A stretch of 64,000 nucleotides of DNA from CAG-873 sp910578365 (GCA_951635545.1 OX620685.1:1-64000); one strand, 5' to 3'. Positions 25,124 to 33,950 are shown, counted from the stretch's first letter. The notes: a model not told the origin generated them from the sequence alone. Made by a program: numbers and translations.

Positions 25124-28100
25124 TTAGAAAGTAACCTGAATGCCGAAAGAGAATGTCTGAGGCATAGGAGTTGTACGACCGAAGTCGGCGTATCCGGCAT
25201 TGCTACCCTGTGCAGTTGCTGTAGCAGAAGTAGAGAGTTCTGGATCAAGACCATACTTACCTGCACCATTATAGAGGAAGGCAAGGTTTTCAGCCGAGAA
25301 ATAGATGCGGGCACGCTGTATAAAAGCCTTCTTGGTTATATCTACAGGAAGTGTGTAACCAACTGTAAGATTCTTCAGACGTAAGTAAGCCATATTGAGC
25401 AAATAGCGATCCTGCGGATAGAAGTTGTAGCAGCCGCGTCCCATATTTGCAGACCACTTGCCGGCACCACCAACACCTTCATACATGTTGGGATAGGTAT
25501 TGCTTTGATTTACATCGTAACCAATTATCTGGTTTGCATCATTATAAACGTAATGATTGTAGGAGTTCTGGCCTTCAAAGGTACCAATAGCCGACTGGGC
25601 CATTGGAATAACAGTAGAACCGGTAACCCACATATTACGTTTACCTACACCCTGGAAATAAAGATCGAGATCAAAGCCCTTCCATGCGCCTCCAATTCTG
25701 AAAGAGTATTCATATCGCGGCATAGCGTTGCCTATCACCTTCATATCACCATGGTCTTCAAGTGTCTGTTTTCCCGTATTAATTTCTCCATTATTGTCGA
25801 GGTCTTTGAATTTTACGTCACCGGGACCGTAAACGAAGTTGCCGGTCTGCATGCCCGTCTGATCGGCAATACCGGGCGCATAGCCTGTCTGGGTTGCACC
25901 TGGTGCATATTTTCCATCGGCGGTATTCCAAATAAAGTCATCTACAGTAAAGTAGCGGTCAGTTTCGAATCCCCAGATATCGCCATAGTACGTACCCTCT
26001 GTAAAGTCATTGACATTTCCAGGAGTGAATGTATATATTGCCTTGCCGGCGTTATACCACTTTGTAATTTTAGTTTTGGAATCAGCAAATGTCGCATTAA
26101 CATAGATGTCTGCATCGCCAAATGTATGGTTCCATCCAAGAGATACCTCCCATCCGTTTGTACGCAAAGATCCGTTGTTCTGCATAGGAGCCGCTGCACC
26201 AAGAACTGCAGGAAGAGTTGCACCCGGACCAAGCATGTCCTTGGTGTCGCGCTGGAACCAATCAACACTTACGTTAAGCGAGTTCTGGAAGAAACCAAGA
26301 TCAAGACCTACATCAGTGGTTACGATACGTTCCCATGTAAGTGAGTTCGATACCAGAGTAGGCATTTCAAGCATTGAGATTTTCTGGCCGTTAATTCCAT
26401 TAATCCAATATGTTTCTCCCTGGTCAGTAGTTGATATTGTGGGAATAAAGCGATAATTTCCAACAGCTTCATTACCGATATGACCATAAGAAGCACGAAG
26501 TTTGCCATTGCTCCACCAACTCTTTACAGGCTCAAAATAACCTTCTTCAGAGAAGCGATAACCAGCTGAAACCGAAGGGAAGAATGCCCACTGGTCGTTA
26601 GCCGGGAAACGACTCGATCCATCATAACGACCGTTTACTTCTAACAGATAAATACCTTTGTAGTCATAGTTGATACGACCGAAGAAACCTGCTGTCGCAC
26701 GTGTCCAATTGCTTGCTGTAGTTTTATAGGTATCGCCGTTGGTGAGATCGAGATTAGGCAAGGTATAGTCCATAAGACCAAGACGCTTTGCATAAAACTC
26801 CTTATATTCCTCACGTTCTGCGGTGAAACCAAGCATTACCTTCAGATTATGTGCCTGTGCAAAAGTCTTTGCATAGGTAGCAAACACGTTAGTAGTCCAC
26901 ATATGGTCGCGAGAATTACTCTGCGAAGCATAAGATGAAGCCTGGGTATAAGGAGAATATACTTTACCGGGGGTTACCGTCCAGTTGTCGAACATATAGA
27001 CAGGCATCTTTGTACCATCACTGTTCATATTGCGTACCGAGTAAGCAAAATCGGCCTGCAAAGTAAGTCCTTTACAAATATCAGCAATGGCCCATGCCTG
27101 AATTCCAGTTTTGGTATATGTTGTACGATCCATATGAGCCTGAGAGTTCAGACCTATCGGATTGCGCCACTGCATAGGTTCTCCATCTGCATTTCGCTGC
27201 CATCCGTAGTTCATGAAAAATCCCGGCCAACGCCACATATACTGATAAGGATTAAGTGGCGAATTTGCGCCCGTAATTACTGTATTGGGCAAATCAAATT
27301 CGCGTTGCGAGAAATTCATGCGTACACCGGCTCGCAGGAACTTGAATATCTGAGTTCCGACATTCAGGTTGGCCATATAACGACGACGATTTGCTGAACT
27401 GTACTTCAACATATCTTCGCGTTCGTCATAACCGAATGAAGCACGATAATTTGTCTTGCCGCTCTGTCCTTCAAGGCTTACATTATGTTTTTGAGAGGGA
27501 GCCACATGAAACAAAGTTTCGGCCACATCCCAATCCGCATAGTGCAACGTTGTAGGAATACCGTTTTTATCAATTATAGCATAGTCACCCACATTATCCC
27601 AACTCTCGAACTCATGCAGTTCTACGTTATCATTATATGGCTTACCTCCATGCTGTTTCTGCCAAGCCTCGGCATAAGGTAAAAGATCCTCATACAACAT
27701 ACCGAACATGTCTACGTCGCCACCTGTACGATACTGCGACTGCAGAGCATTTTTAATCTGGTCAACTGTATTCAAGAACTTAGGCAACACAGTTGCGCGG
27801 CTCCACGCAAAGTTGTTATTGTATTTTACCGAAACACGGTCTTTTGAACCAGCTTCTTTAGTTGTTATAAGGATAACGCCAAAAGCTGCACGAGCACCAT
27901 AAATCGATGAGGATGCGGCATCCTTTAGAACCGAAATATCCTGAATATCTTCCGGATTAAGATAGGACATGTCATCAACAGGCACTCCATCTACGACAAT
28001 TAGCGGACTCGCTTTTTGTTCGTTGGTAAGAGATCCGACTCCTCGAATCTTAATCTCCGGATTAGCCGAGATATCACCATTAGCAGTAGTGATAGTCAAA

Positions 28101-28579
28101 CCGGGAACAGCTCCCTGCAGGGCATTTGCTACATCCTGTACAGGACGGCTGTCGAGAGTACGTTCAACATCCACAGATGCTACGGCACCGGTAAGGTTGG
28201 CACGTTTCTGCTCACCATAGCCTACAACCACAAGCTGGTCAAGGACTTCGGTGGTGGGCTGCAGATAAATCTGCATGTCGCGCGAAGCCGGCATCTCTAC
28301 TGTCTTGTAACCCACATAGCCGATTGTAATGGGGGCGCCTACACGCGCTCTGAGAGTGAAATGGCCGAACGCATCGGTCATAACGCCCTGGCCCTTAGCC
28401 CCGTTTGCTGAAACGGTAGCTCCAATAACGGGCTCATTGTTTTCATCATACACCGTACCGGTGATTGACTCGACACCTTGCTGCTGGGTCTGCGGCTCGG
28501 GATTTGCCAATGCGGTCATTGAACCGGACAGAGGCATTCCGCAGGTCAACATTAGAGTCACTAATAAATGTTTACTCAT
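25124..28579 (-). CDS. SusC/RagA-family TonB-linked outer-membrane transporter, unit 1
   Basis: A 1,151-residue outer-membrane importer, driven by TonB-ExbBD. It has a signal peptide (about 1-26), a carboxypeptidase-regulatory-like domain at about 38-107 (ITGTVYDENNEPVIGATVSA), a TonB-box-like VVVGYG at 117-122, a plug domain with VANALQGAVPGLTI and KIRGVGSL, then a barrel ending TFSFGIQVTF. The frame is intact. No ECF-sigma/anti-sigma pair or hybrid two-component regulator is adjacent, so regulation is not visible apart from a leader of about 395 nt. Confidence 0.97.
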   Translation of the reverse strand: MSKHLLVTLMLTCGMPLSGSMTALANPEPQTQQQGVESITGTVYDENNEPVIGATVSANGAKGQGVMTDAFGHFTLRARVGAPITIGYVGYKTVEMPASRDMQIYLQPTTEVLDQLVVVGYGEQKRANLTGAVASVDVERTLDSRPVQDVANALQGAVPGLTITTANGDISANPEIKIRGVGSLTNEQKASPLIVVDGVPVDDMSYLNPEDIQDISVLKDAASSSIYGARAAFGVILITTKEAGSKDRVSVKYNNNFAWSRATVLPKFLNTVDQIKNALQSQYRTGGDVDMFGMLYEDLLPYAEAWQKQHGGKPYNDNVELHEFESWDNVGDYAIIDKNGIPTTLHYADWDVAETLFHVAPSQKHNVSLEGQSGKTNYRASFGYDEREDMLKYSSANRRRYMANLNVGTQIFKFLRAGVRMNFSQREFDLPNTVITGANSPLNPYQYMWRWPGFFMNYGWQRNADGEPMQWRNPIGLNSQAHMDRTTYTKTGIQAWAIADICKGLTLQADFAYSVRNMNSDGTKMPVYMFDNWTVTPGKVYSPYTQASSYASQSNSRDHMWTTNVFATYAKTFAQAHNLKVMLGFTAEREEYKEFYAKRLGLMDYTLPNLDLTNGDTYKTTASNWTRATAGFFGRINYDYKGIYLLEVNGRYDGSSRFPANDQWAFFPSVSAGYRFSEEGYFEPVKSWWSNGKLRASYGHIGNEAVGNYRFIPTISTTDQGETYWINGINGQKISMLEMPTLVSNSLTWERIVTTDVGLDLGFFQNSLNVSVDWFQRDTKDMLGPGATLPAVLGAAAPMQNNGSLRTNGWEVSLGWNHTFGDADIYVNATFADSKTKITKWYNAGKAIYTFTPGNVNDFTEGTYYGDIWGFETDRYFTVDDFIWNTADGKYAPGATQTGYAPGIADQTGMQTGNFVYGPGDVKFKDLDNNGEINTGKQTLEDHGDMKVIGNAMPRYEYSFRIGGAWKGFDLDLYFQGVGKRNMWVTGSTVIPMAQSAIGTFEGQNSYNHYVYNDANQIIGYDVNQSNTYPNMYEGVGGAGKWSANMGRGCYNFYPQDRYLLNMAYLRLKNLTVGYTLPVDITKKAFIQRARIYFSAENLAFLYNGAGKYGLDPELSTSATATAQGSNAGYADFGRTTPMPQTFSFGIQVTF

Positions 28580-28730
28580 AAGATGATGATTGGAATGAAA
28601 GTTATGTTTGCTTTGTTTTTGTTGTCTGATTTATCAGGGAGTGTGCCACTTTGATGGCAGCTCCGGATAGCTTATGTTGTCGACTTATAACTGTTCGAAA
28701 ATTGTATTAATTTAAGGTAGTTACACTTAG

Positions 28731-28738
28731 TAAGTTTG
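28731..28738 (+). promoter_or_regulatory. Plus-strand -7 box inside the susC leader, unit 1
   Basis: TAAGTTTG matches TAnnTTTG; a TTG lies 26 bases upstream, somewhat far. A transcript from here would run opposite to the first part of the susC leader. Confidence 0.3.
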
Positions 28739-28980
28739 CTTTTCGGCTTTTAACCGTAGCATTTTTAAACTCTTCAAGCGCTAAATTAATAAATATTTTT
28801 AAACTAACCGTCATAATTAACATCAATTAACTATTAACTATATTTTTTAGCCGTTATGCAATCCCTATGAGCCGGTAATTTGCCCGCACTGACCAATTAG
28901 TCAACGCTACATGCTGAATACCACTTGTTTAACATCTTGCAACGTATCATTAATAAGTTATACATCAGTTTTTTAGCGCA

Positions 28981-29011
28981 CAAAGGTACACATTTGCGCT
29001 GATATATACAA
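28981..29011 (-). promoter_or_regulatory. susC-susD promoter, unit 1
   Basis: Minus strand: TTG (29011-29009), 20-base spacer, TACCTTTG (28988-28981). It predicts transcription from near 28974, giving a leader of about 395 nt before the susC ATG. Repeated at 48701-48731. Confidence 0.65.
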
Positions 29012-29240
29012 CAACTTTTTGCATTTTCCGCCGCCAATTAGACAATTTTATCTAATTATGATTCTAAAGTCATCAGGAGTACACATTATAATTAAGACCC
29101 CCGTCACCCCAATGCGGCCGCAGCTGCGCGACTAAAGAACCGGGCGACAATGGAAACTCCCGCAACACAATGCACCAAAGAACAATCAGCAACACATCAC
29201 GGCTCTTTCATTTAAACTAAAATAAAGAGCACATCCTCCC

Positions 29241-29272
29241 TTACCCGCTTCAGTCCGGAGCGGGTAATTTTT
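29241..29272 (+). terminator. Plus-strand terminator with no gene before it, unit 1
   Basis: Stem TTACCCGCT (29241-29249) / AGCGGGTAA (29259-29267), nine-base loop, then TTTTTC. The T-run is only on the plus strand, yet no plus-strand gene precedes it within the 10 kb before it apart from the IS982 transposase, which points to a small RNA or a lost gene. Repeated at 48961-48992. Confidence 0.75.
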
Positions 29273-29322
29273 CTATGTCTGTATGTCAAAAGGTTATCCT
29301 GTTATCAAAATCTTGTTTTTTT

Positions 29323-29767
29323 TCAGTTTTGGCTTAAAAATCGCATCAGCCTGGTAAAGCTCATAGAGACATGTCTCATCAGTTCGGCTATGCCTTTATT
29401 TTTGTCCGATCGTTTTTTGCGGAGTCCTTTCCATATTGAGAACACCGAGTAGACTATTCTTTGTATAGTGTCGAGGTTTCGGGCGGCTCTTGTCGACTTG
29501 CGTTTTATATTGTCCTGCTGAAGATTGTAGTCCAGCCCCCAGTGCATGCTTTCTATCGACCAGTGGTTGCGCACAATGGTGCCGGGCTTCGGGGTATCTG
29601 CCGGCATGCTGCTGACGTACAAACGTTTTTCCGAGGTGTGTATCCCTGTTGACTTTTTGACTGTGGATGATTCATACTCAATGATGGTCATGTTTCCGCC
29701 CCATTTCTCTTTGTCGGCGATGATGTCCAGTCCGTCATATATGCGGTAGGTGTCTAGTCCGGAAAAG
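29323..29767 (-). pseudogene. ISAs1-family transposase, C-terminal remnant, unit 1
   Basis: About 148 codons similar to the C terminus of ISAs1 (H-repeat) transposases: TYRIYDGLDIIADKEKWGG, then SEKRLYVSSMPAD and IVRNHWSIESMHWGLDY, where the family has RHWxIENxLHWxLD. About 230 N-terminal residues are missing. The frame runs into the end of the IS3-family element, which interrupts it. The missing half is not found on the other side of that element (31243-31405), so a deletion or the duplication endpoint removed it. Confidence 0.85.
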
Positions 29768-29800
29768 TGTTGACCGTCAGATTCAACATTTTTTAGTAAA

Positions 29801-30301
29801 ATGTGTGAAGAAAACAAAAAATTCTGGGACGAATCTCAGATTTCGGCAATCAATGCCTGGCACAGCAGCGGAAAAAGTTTCAGTCAGATTGACGAGGAAT
29901 ACAATTTTGCGGTCGGGACATTGTTTACAATAGTAAATGCAATCCCGGACTATCGCGGCACACGGTCAAGCATCAGCAAATGGCTGCGCCGCATGACGGG
30001 AGCATTAATTCCCGGCTCCGGATGCCGGACAACAAAGGCCATATCGTCCCTGGCAACTCCGGCACAAACGACAAAAAAGAAAGGAATGACAAAGAAAACC
30101 TCTCCCACTACCAGGCTCACGGATACCGAGCAGACCATACTGGATCTAACACGCAAGTTAAACGCCGCCACCAGAAAGATAGAGAAACTGGAGGCTGACA
30201 GGAAAAAGGCAGAGCTGCGTGAAGAGTTCCAGAGTGGTGTCATCGCCGAATACAAGAAGCTTGTAAAGCCTGCGCAGTCAAAAAAATCAACTACCAAGTA
30301 G
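29801..30301 (+). CDS. IS3-family OrfA-like protein, unit 1
   Basis: 166 residues. The C-terminal part (about 110-160, TEQTILDLTRKLNAATRKIE and onward) is a leucine-zipper-like coiled coil as in IS3 OrfA, which mediates multimerisation with OrfAB. The N-terminal part contains a possible helix-turn-helix (SQISAINAWHSSGKSFSQID). It is longer than typical OrfA (about 90-120), with a Lys/Thr-rich middle. The end carries the frameshift site. Confidence 0.75.
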   Translation: MCEENKKFWDESQISAINAWHSSGKSFSQIDEEYNFAVGTLFTIVNAIPDYRGTRSSISKWLRRMTGALIPGSGCRTTKAISSLATPAQTTKKKGMTKKTSPTTRLTDTEQTILDLTRKLNAATRKIEKLEADRKKAELREEFQSGVIAEYKKLVKPAQSKKSTTK

Positions 30302-30318
30302 CCATGCGCTTGCGCATG
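30280..30318 (+). promoter_or_regulatory. Programmed -1 frameshift site of the IS3 element, unit 1
   Basis: Slippery heptamer A AAA AAA at 30280-30286, in the correct phase of orfA. The -1 frame is open and runs straight into orfB. A 6-bp hairpin (CATGCG, loop CTTG, CGCATG) follows at 30303-30318, a longer spacer than usual. Family knowledge: IS3 elements make an OrfAB fusion transposase by -1 frameshifting. Repeated at 50000-50038. Confidence 0.7.
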
Positions 30319-31185
30319 TCCCGTGACCTGAGTGTCAGCGAGGCATGCGGGTTGCTTGGGGTGACTAAACAAGCGTGGTATGCCTTTTTCAAAAGGTCGT
30401 TCAAGGATGCCATTGACGAAGACCGCATCCTGGAATGCGTTCGCTCGATACGAGAGGATCTTCCGGCACTCGGAGTCAGAAAGATGAAGGACAGGTTACG
30501 TAAGGAGTTCTGTCTCGACATAGGCCGTGACCGCCTGTTCGATATCATGAACAGGCATAATCTTCTGATACGTCCCCGAGTCCGCAGGACAAGGACAACC
30601 TTCTCCGATCACGGAATGAAGGTCTATCCGGATCTACGGAAAGACTTCGCGCCTGATGACATAAACCAGTTGTGGGTAAGCGACATAACATATATATGGC
30701 TTCCTGATCAGAATACATTTTACTATCTGTTTCTGATTACGGATGCCTATTCGAAGAAAATAGTGGGATGGGAGATTGCCGATAACATGCGGCATGAGAA
30801 CGCCATGACGGCATTGAAGATGGCTTTCAGGCAATGCAGGAGAGGTCAGCATCCCATACACCACTCGGACAAGGGACTTCAGTATTGTGCCAAACCCTAC
30901 GTGGAAATGCTTCGTAGACGCCACGCCCGAATCAGCATGACGGAAGGGCACGACCCACGTAACAACGGAATTGCCGAAAGGGTAAACGGCATACTTAAAG
31001 AGGAGTTTCTGAAGCATATGGACGTAAGGAAGGACAACATACGGCAGGTGCTGGAGGATGTAATCAACACTTACCATACCCGCCGACCGCACCTCAGTCT
31101 CGGCATGCTGACTCCCGATGAAGTGCATCGCGGAGCGGTACCCGGACGTAAGCTCTGGAAAAAATATTACCTGAAATCTGCATGA
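30304..31185 (+). CDS. IS3-family OrfB transposase (integrase core), unit 1
   Basis: 293 residues with an N-terminal HTH_21-type region (VRKMKDRLRKEF) and an rve integrase core. The catalytic triad is visible with DD(35)E spacing: Asp127 (WVSDITYI), Asp189 (HHSDKGLQY) and Glu225 (NNGIAERVNG). The end is a typical RRPHLSLGMLTPDEVH. Probably made as an OrfA-OrfB fusion; the separate ATG at 30304 overlaps the hairpin. Intact, so possibly active. Confidence 0.92.
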   Translation: MRLRMSRDLSVSEACGLLGVTKQAWYAFFKRSFKDAIDEDRILECVRSIREDLPALGVRKMKDRLRKEFCLDIGRDRLFDIMNRHNLLIRPRVRRTRTTFSDHGMKVYPDLRKDFAPDDINQLWVSDITYIWLPDQNTFYYLFLITDAYSKKIVGWEIADNMRHENAMTALKMAFRQCRRGQHPIHHSDKGLQYCAKPYVEMLRRRHARISMTEGHDPRNNGIAERVNGILKEEFLKHMDVRKDNIRQVLEDVINTYHTRRPHLSLGMLTPDEVHRGAVPGRKLWKKYYLKSA

Positions 31186-31200
31186 GTCAAGATTTTTCAG

Positions 31201-31208
31201 TACTTTTG
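31201..31208 (+). promoter_or_regulatory. -7 box at the IS3 right end, facing unit 2
   Basis: TACTTTTG matches TAnnTTTG and points at the beta-barrel gene at 31493. There is no clear -33 element, and two hairpins lie between them. It could replace the lost native promoter. Repeated at 50921-50928 facing unit 3. Confidence 0.35.
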
Positions 31209-31256
31209 CATACCCCAACCGACGGGACTGACGGTGATTGCACTGCAAGTCTCAAA

Positions 31257-31286
31257 AATCCCCGGGGCATCGAGCCCCGGAGGATT
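31257..31286 (+). terminator. Hairpin at the end of unit 1, terminator-like
   Basis: GC-rich stem with a five-base loop and a short T-run (31285-31288). It would damp read-through from the IS3 element into unit 2. Repeated at 50977-51006. Confidence 0.5.
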
Positions 31287-31492
31287 TTACCCCAACCTCG
31301 GGGATCTCAGGCTCATACCTGCATGTCTCCACAGTCTTCGGACTGTTTAACATTCATTCATAATCTCAAACCCTCTGACCCGTCAATATTTTTCAGGACG
31401 CCACACTCTGATGAACTAATGCCACAATCTCTGAGTTTCGTTTCCAAAATTAGCAAACTTACATTAAAATTTGAACAGCAATAAATACTTCA

Positions 31493-32101
31493 ATGAAAAA
31501 ATATATTATTATACTTCTGATGTCAGTGGCCGCGGTGGCCGCGCACGCACAATTCCGTTACGGTCCGGCGGCCGGTGTGACTGTTACCGACCTTAAATTT
31601 AAACAAGACCTGGTAAGCGTGGACCAGACCGTTGGCGGTACTGCCGGAATTCAATGCGAAATGATGTTTCCCGGCATTGGCTTCGGCATCGATTTCGGCC
31701 TTATGTATAACCTCATGGGGGCCAAGGTAAATCTGGGCGAGAAGAAAATTTGGTCTGTCGACGGCTACGGCAACGAACGCCTGGCCCTGCACTATATACA
31801 GATACCGTTGCATCTGCGCTTCAAATGGACACGCATGGAAGGTCTTGAAGACTATATTGCGCCCTTTGTGTACGGTGGCCCCGACTTTACCATCCTTGCG
31901 GCACACGGCAAATGCGACGCCATGAAGTATGCCGGAGGCGAACTGGGGCTTACCGCAGGCCTCGGCTTCGAATTATATAAGAAATGGCAGATTTCGGCCA
32001 GCCATACCTGGGGTATGACATACGCCATGAAGGCTCAGCTGCTCGACAACTGGAGCGCCCGCAACCGCGAGTGGACTGTCCGCCTGGCCTATTTCTTCTG
32101 A
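31493..32101 (+). CDS. Outer-membrane beta-barrel protein, unit 2
   Basis: Same 202-residue product as 11773-12381. Only the first 87 bases upstream match the unit 1 copy; beyond 31406 the upstream DNA is the end of unit 1 with IS3 sequence, so the native -7 box at 11615 is absent here. Confidence 0.85.
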   Translation: MKKYIIILLMSVAAVAAHAQFRYGPAAGVTVTDLKFKQDLVSVDQTVGGTAGIQCEMMFPGIGFGIDFGLMYNLMGAKVNLGEKKIWSVDGYGNERLALHYIQIPLHLRFKWTRMEGLEDYIAPFVYGGPDFTILAAHGKCDAMKYAGGELGLTAGLGFELYKKWQISASHTWGMTYAMKAQLLDNWSARNREWTVRLAYFF

Positions 32102-32403
32102 TAAACACTGCTCTGAAAATATTTTCGGCCATAGCCTGAGCGCGATTCTCTATGCAGAACAGCAGGCTATGGCCGATGTTATGTTTCGGTGCATCACCGC
32201 GCCGCTATTTCGACCCCGTTCACCAATATTTGTCAACACCGGGGAGGTCAAGCGTCGTGCATATATGTTCGCGCAGTGAGAGAGCAATGCGGTTGCATTG
32301 AGTTCGAAACAAGCGGAGGCGGATACATGACGATTGGCCGAGGCAATGGTATCTTATGCCACGGACAACCGAGAATAATAAATTCGCGATGGGTAACGGG
32401 GTC

Positions 32404-33432
32404 TTATACCGGCAGTGTGCCCGGAGCGGTGAGTATGCGGTACATCAGTTCGTGGAAGAGTTCGTATTCGTTACGCCGCGAGCCATTACCTTTCACCCGG
32501 CAGTCAAAGTCGCGCAGGGCATGGATTATCTCTATAACCTTGAATGCATTATAATTCTGCAGGCCTGCCATATAGCGTTTGGCCTGTATGGGGGCTTTCA
32601 GTTTCATCACGCCCATGATTGACCGCTCGCTCTTGTCGGGGGTATAGTGCAGTATCATAAGGTCGGAAAAGAAGCCGAACAGCGAGGCCACCACCGGAAT
32701 GGTAGGATTGCCCTTGGGATTGCCTCTGAAGGCATTGACTATAGTGAACACCTTCAGACTATCCTTGAATGCCAGGGCTTCGATAAGCTCAAATGTGTTG
32801 TACTCCTTGCTTATGCCTATGTGCTGCTCCACTGCCTCAGGTGTGACCTTTGCCCTCGGGGGCAGTATGCCGGCGAGTTTGTCGATTTCGTTGTAAAGCC
32901 GGCTCAGGTCGGTGCCTATATGCTGGGCAAGCATATCGATGGCCTTGGGGTCGGCCGAGAGTTTTTTTGCCGACAGGCATCGCTGGATTTCCTGTTTAAT
33001 CTGGCTGTCATACAGCTTTTTGGTTTCAAATACCTCCACATGAGGTTTCTTGCACGCCGCCAGCAAATCTTTGCCTTTGGCCTTCTCACCTCGGCAACAG
33101 ATTACAAATATGGTCTGCGGATTCGGCGCGTCCACATAGTGATGATATCGGTTGAGTTCGTCGGCTTTCAGCGCCTGTGCTTCCTTGAGAATAACCAACT
33201 GACGTTCCACACCGAAAGGCGCCTGCCTGCATACACTCATCACAGTATCGGGCTCGACGCGCGGGGCATAGAACACATGCATGTTGAAATCGCGCTCGTC
33301 TTCCGGGATAATCTTTTCGAAATCCTCGACCAGCCGGTCGATATAGTATCCCTCCTCGCCGTGCAGGAGATAAACCGCTTTGTACTGGCGGGCGGAAAGC
33401 ATGGTTCGCAGTGCGTCGAAAGTCAGAGCCAT
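32404..33432 (-). CDS. holA: DNA polymerase III, delta subunit, unit 2
   Basis: Same 342-residue product as 12684-13712, with an intact frame and the same flanks. A second full copy of a gene normally found once. Confidence 0.93.
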   Translation of the reverse strand: MALTFDALRTMLSARQYKAVYLLHGEEGYYIDRLVEDFEKIIPEDERDFNMHVFYAPRVEPDTVMSVCRQAPFGVERQLVILKEAQALKADELNRYHHYVDAPNPQTIFVICCRGEKAKGKDLLAACKKPHVEVFETKKLYDSQIKQEIQRCLSAKKLSADPKAIDMLAQHIGTDLSRLYNEIDKLAGILPPRAKVTPEAVEQHIGISKEYNTFELIEALAFKDSLKVFTIVNAFRGNPKGNPTIPVVASLFGFFSDLMILHYTPDKSERSIMGVMKLKAPIQAKRYMAGLQNYNAFKVIEIIHALRDFDCRVKGNGSRRNEYELFHELMYRILTAPGTLPV

Positions 33433-33503
33433 ATATTTATGGAACGAAATATGATTATATGGAAATATTTGTGTAAATTTACAAAAAAAATCGCGAACAA
33501 ACC

Positions 33504-33950
33504 ATGCCCGAAGGATTAAATTTACCTAAGTTCGATGTAAAAGTACGCAATGGCGAAAACGGCCCGCAGATATTCGACCCCCTGCGGGGCCGGTGGGTTG
33601 CGCTTACTCCCGAGGAATGGGTTCGCCAGCACTTTGTAAACTATCTGATTGCGGTAAAGAACTACCCCCAGGCTCTTATGGCCAACGAGGTTCAGCTGAA
33701 ATTCAACGGTATGAGCCGCCGCTGCGATACCGTGGTGTACGACCAAAGTTTCCACCCTCTTGTGGTTGTGGAATACAAACGCGCTACCGTGCCGGTGACC
33801 CAACGGGTATTCGACCAGATAGCGCGCTATAACATTACTATGGGGGCCCGCTGGCTGATAGTGAGCAATGGAGTGCATCACTACTGCTGCCGCATAGAGG
33901 CCGGCTCATACAGCTTTGTACGCGATATTCCGGCCTGGTCCGAACTCTGA
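33504..33950 (+). CDS. HsdR_N-type PD-(D/E)xK domain protein, unit 2
   Basis: Same 148-residue product as 13784-14230, with Asp75 and Glu90-x-Lys92 preserved and divergent from holA. Confidence 0.82.
   Translation: MPEGLNLPKFDVKVRNGENGPQIFDPLRGRWVALTPEEWVRQHFVNYLIAVKNYPQALMANEVQLKFNGMSRRCDTVVYDQSFHPLVVVEYKRATVPVTQRVFDQIARYNITMGARWLIVSNGVHHYCCRIEAGSYSFVRDIPAWSEL

Larger units (their letters stand above)
28580..29322. other. Long susC leader and downstream non-coding region, unit 1
   Basis: 743 bases with no convincing gene. Left part: susC leader, about 395 nt from the promoter at 28981-29011. Plus-strand signals are a TAAGTTTG box at 28731-28738 and a terminator at 29241-29272, with an imperfect hairpin at 29203-29230 between them. 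A 21-residue plus-strand frame (29150-29215, METPATQCTKEQ...) ends 26 bases before that terminator; it is too short to judge. Confidence 0.5.
29768..31242 (+). mobile_element. IS3-family insertion sequence inside the ISAs1 remnant, unit 1
   Basis: About 1.47 kb with orfA and orfB in IS3-type arrangement. The ends are approximate: both carry ACCGTCAG in inverted orientation close to TG/CA termini (29768 and 31242), but the spacing differs by two bases and I found no convincing target duplication. Confidence 0.65.
11686..31405. repeat. Tandem repeat unit 1 (19,720 bp)
   Basis: First full unit of a head-to-tail array. The left edge is set by comparing 11686 onward (CTCTGATGAACTAATG) with 31406 and 51126: the match is exact to the right, while the bases to the left differ (AAACT before unit 1, CCACA before units 2 and 3). 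There is no extended homology between the left flank and the unit end. All genes have the same lengths and translations in the next units. The essential-type genes inside show this is chromosomal DNA rather than a plasmid. Confidence 0.97.
31186..31492. other. Junction region between units 1 and 2
   Basis: 307 bases. The IS3 right end is near 31242. Then come a strong hairpin (31257-31286, 7-bp CCGGGGC/GCCCCGG core, outer arms AATCC/GGATT with one bulged A, followed by TTTT), a second hairpin with a TTCG loop (31331-31346), the repeat boundary at 31405/31406, and the leader of the next beta-barrel gene. Confidence 0.7.

Noticed and set aside
25505..26344. 279-residue plus-strand frame opposite susC (also 45225)
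   Set aside because: Cysteine- and isoleucine-rich antisense translation with no start context; susC is intact here.
31182..31484. 100-residue plus-strand frame across the unit junction (also 50902)
   Set aside because: Low-complexity translation over hairpins and the junction, no coding signal, created by the rearrangement.
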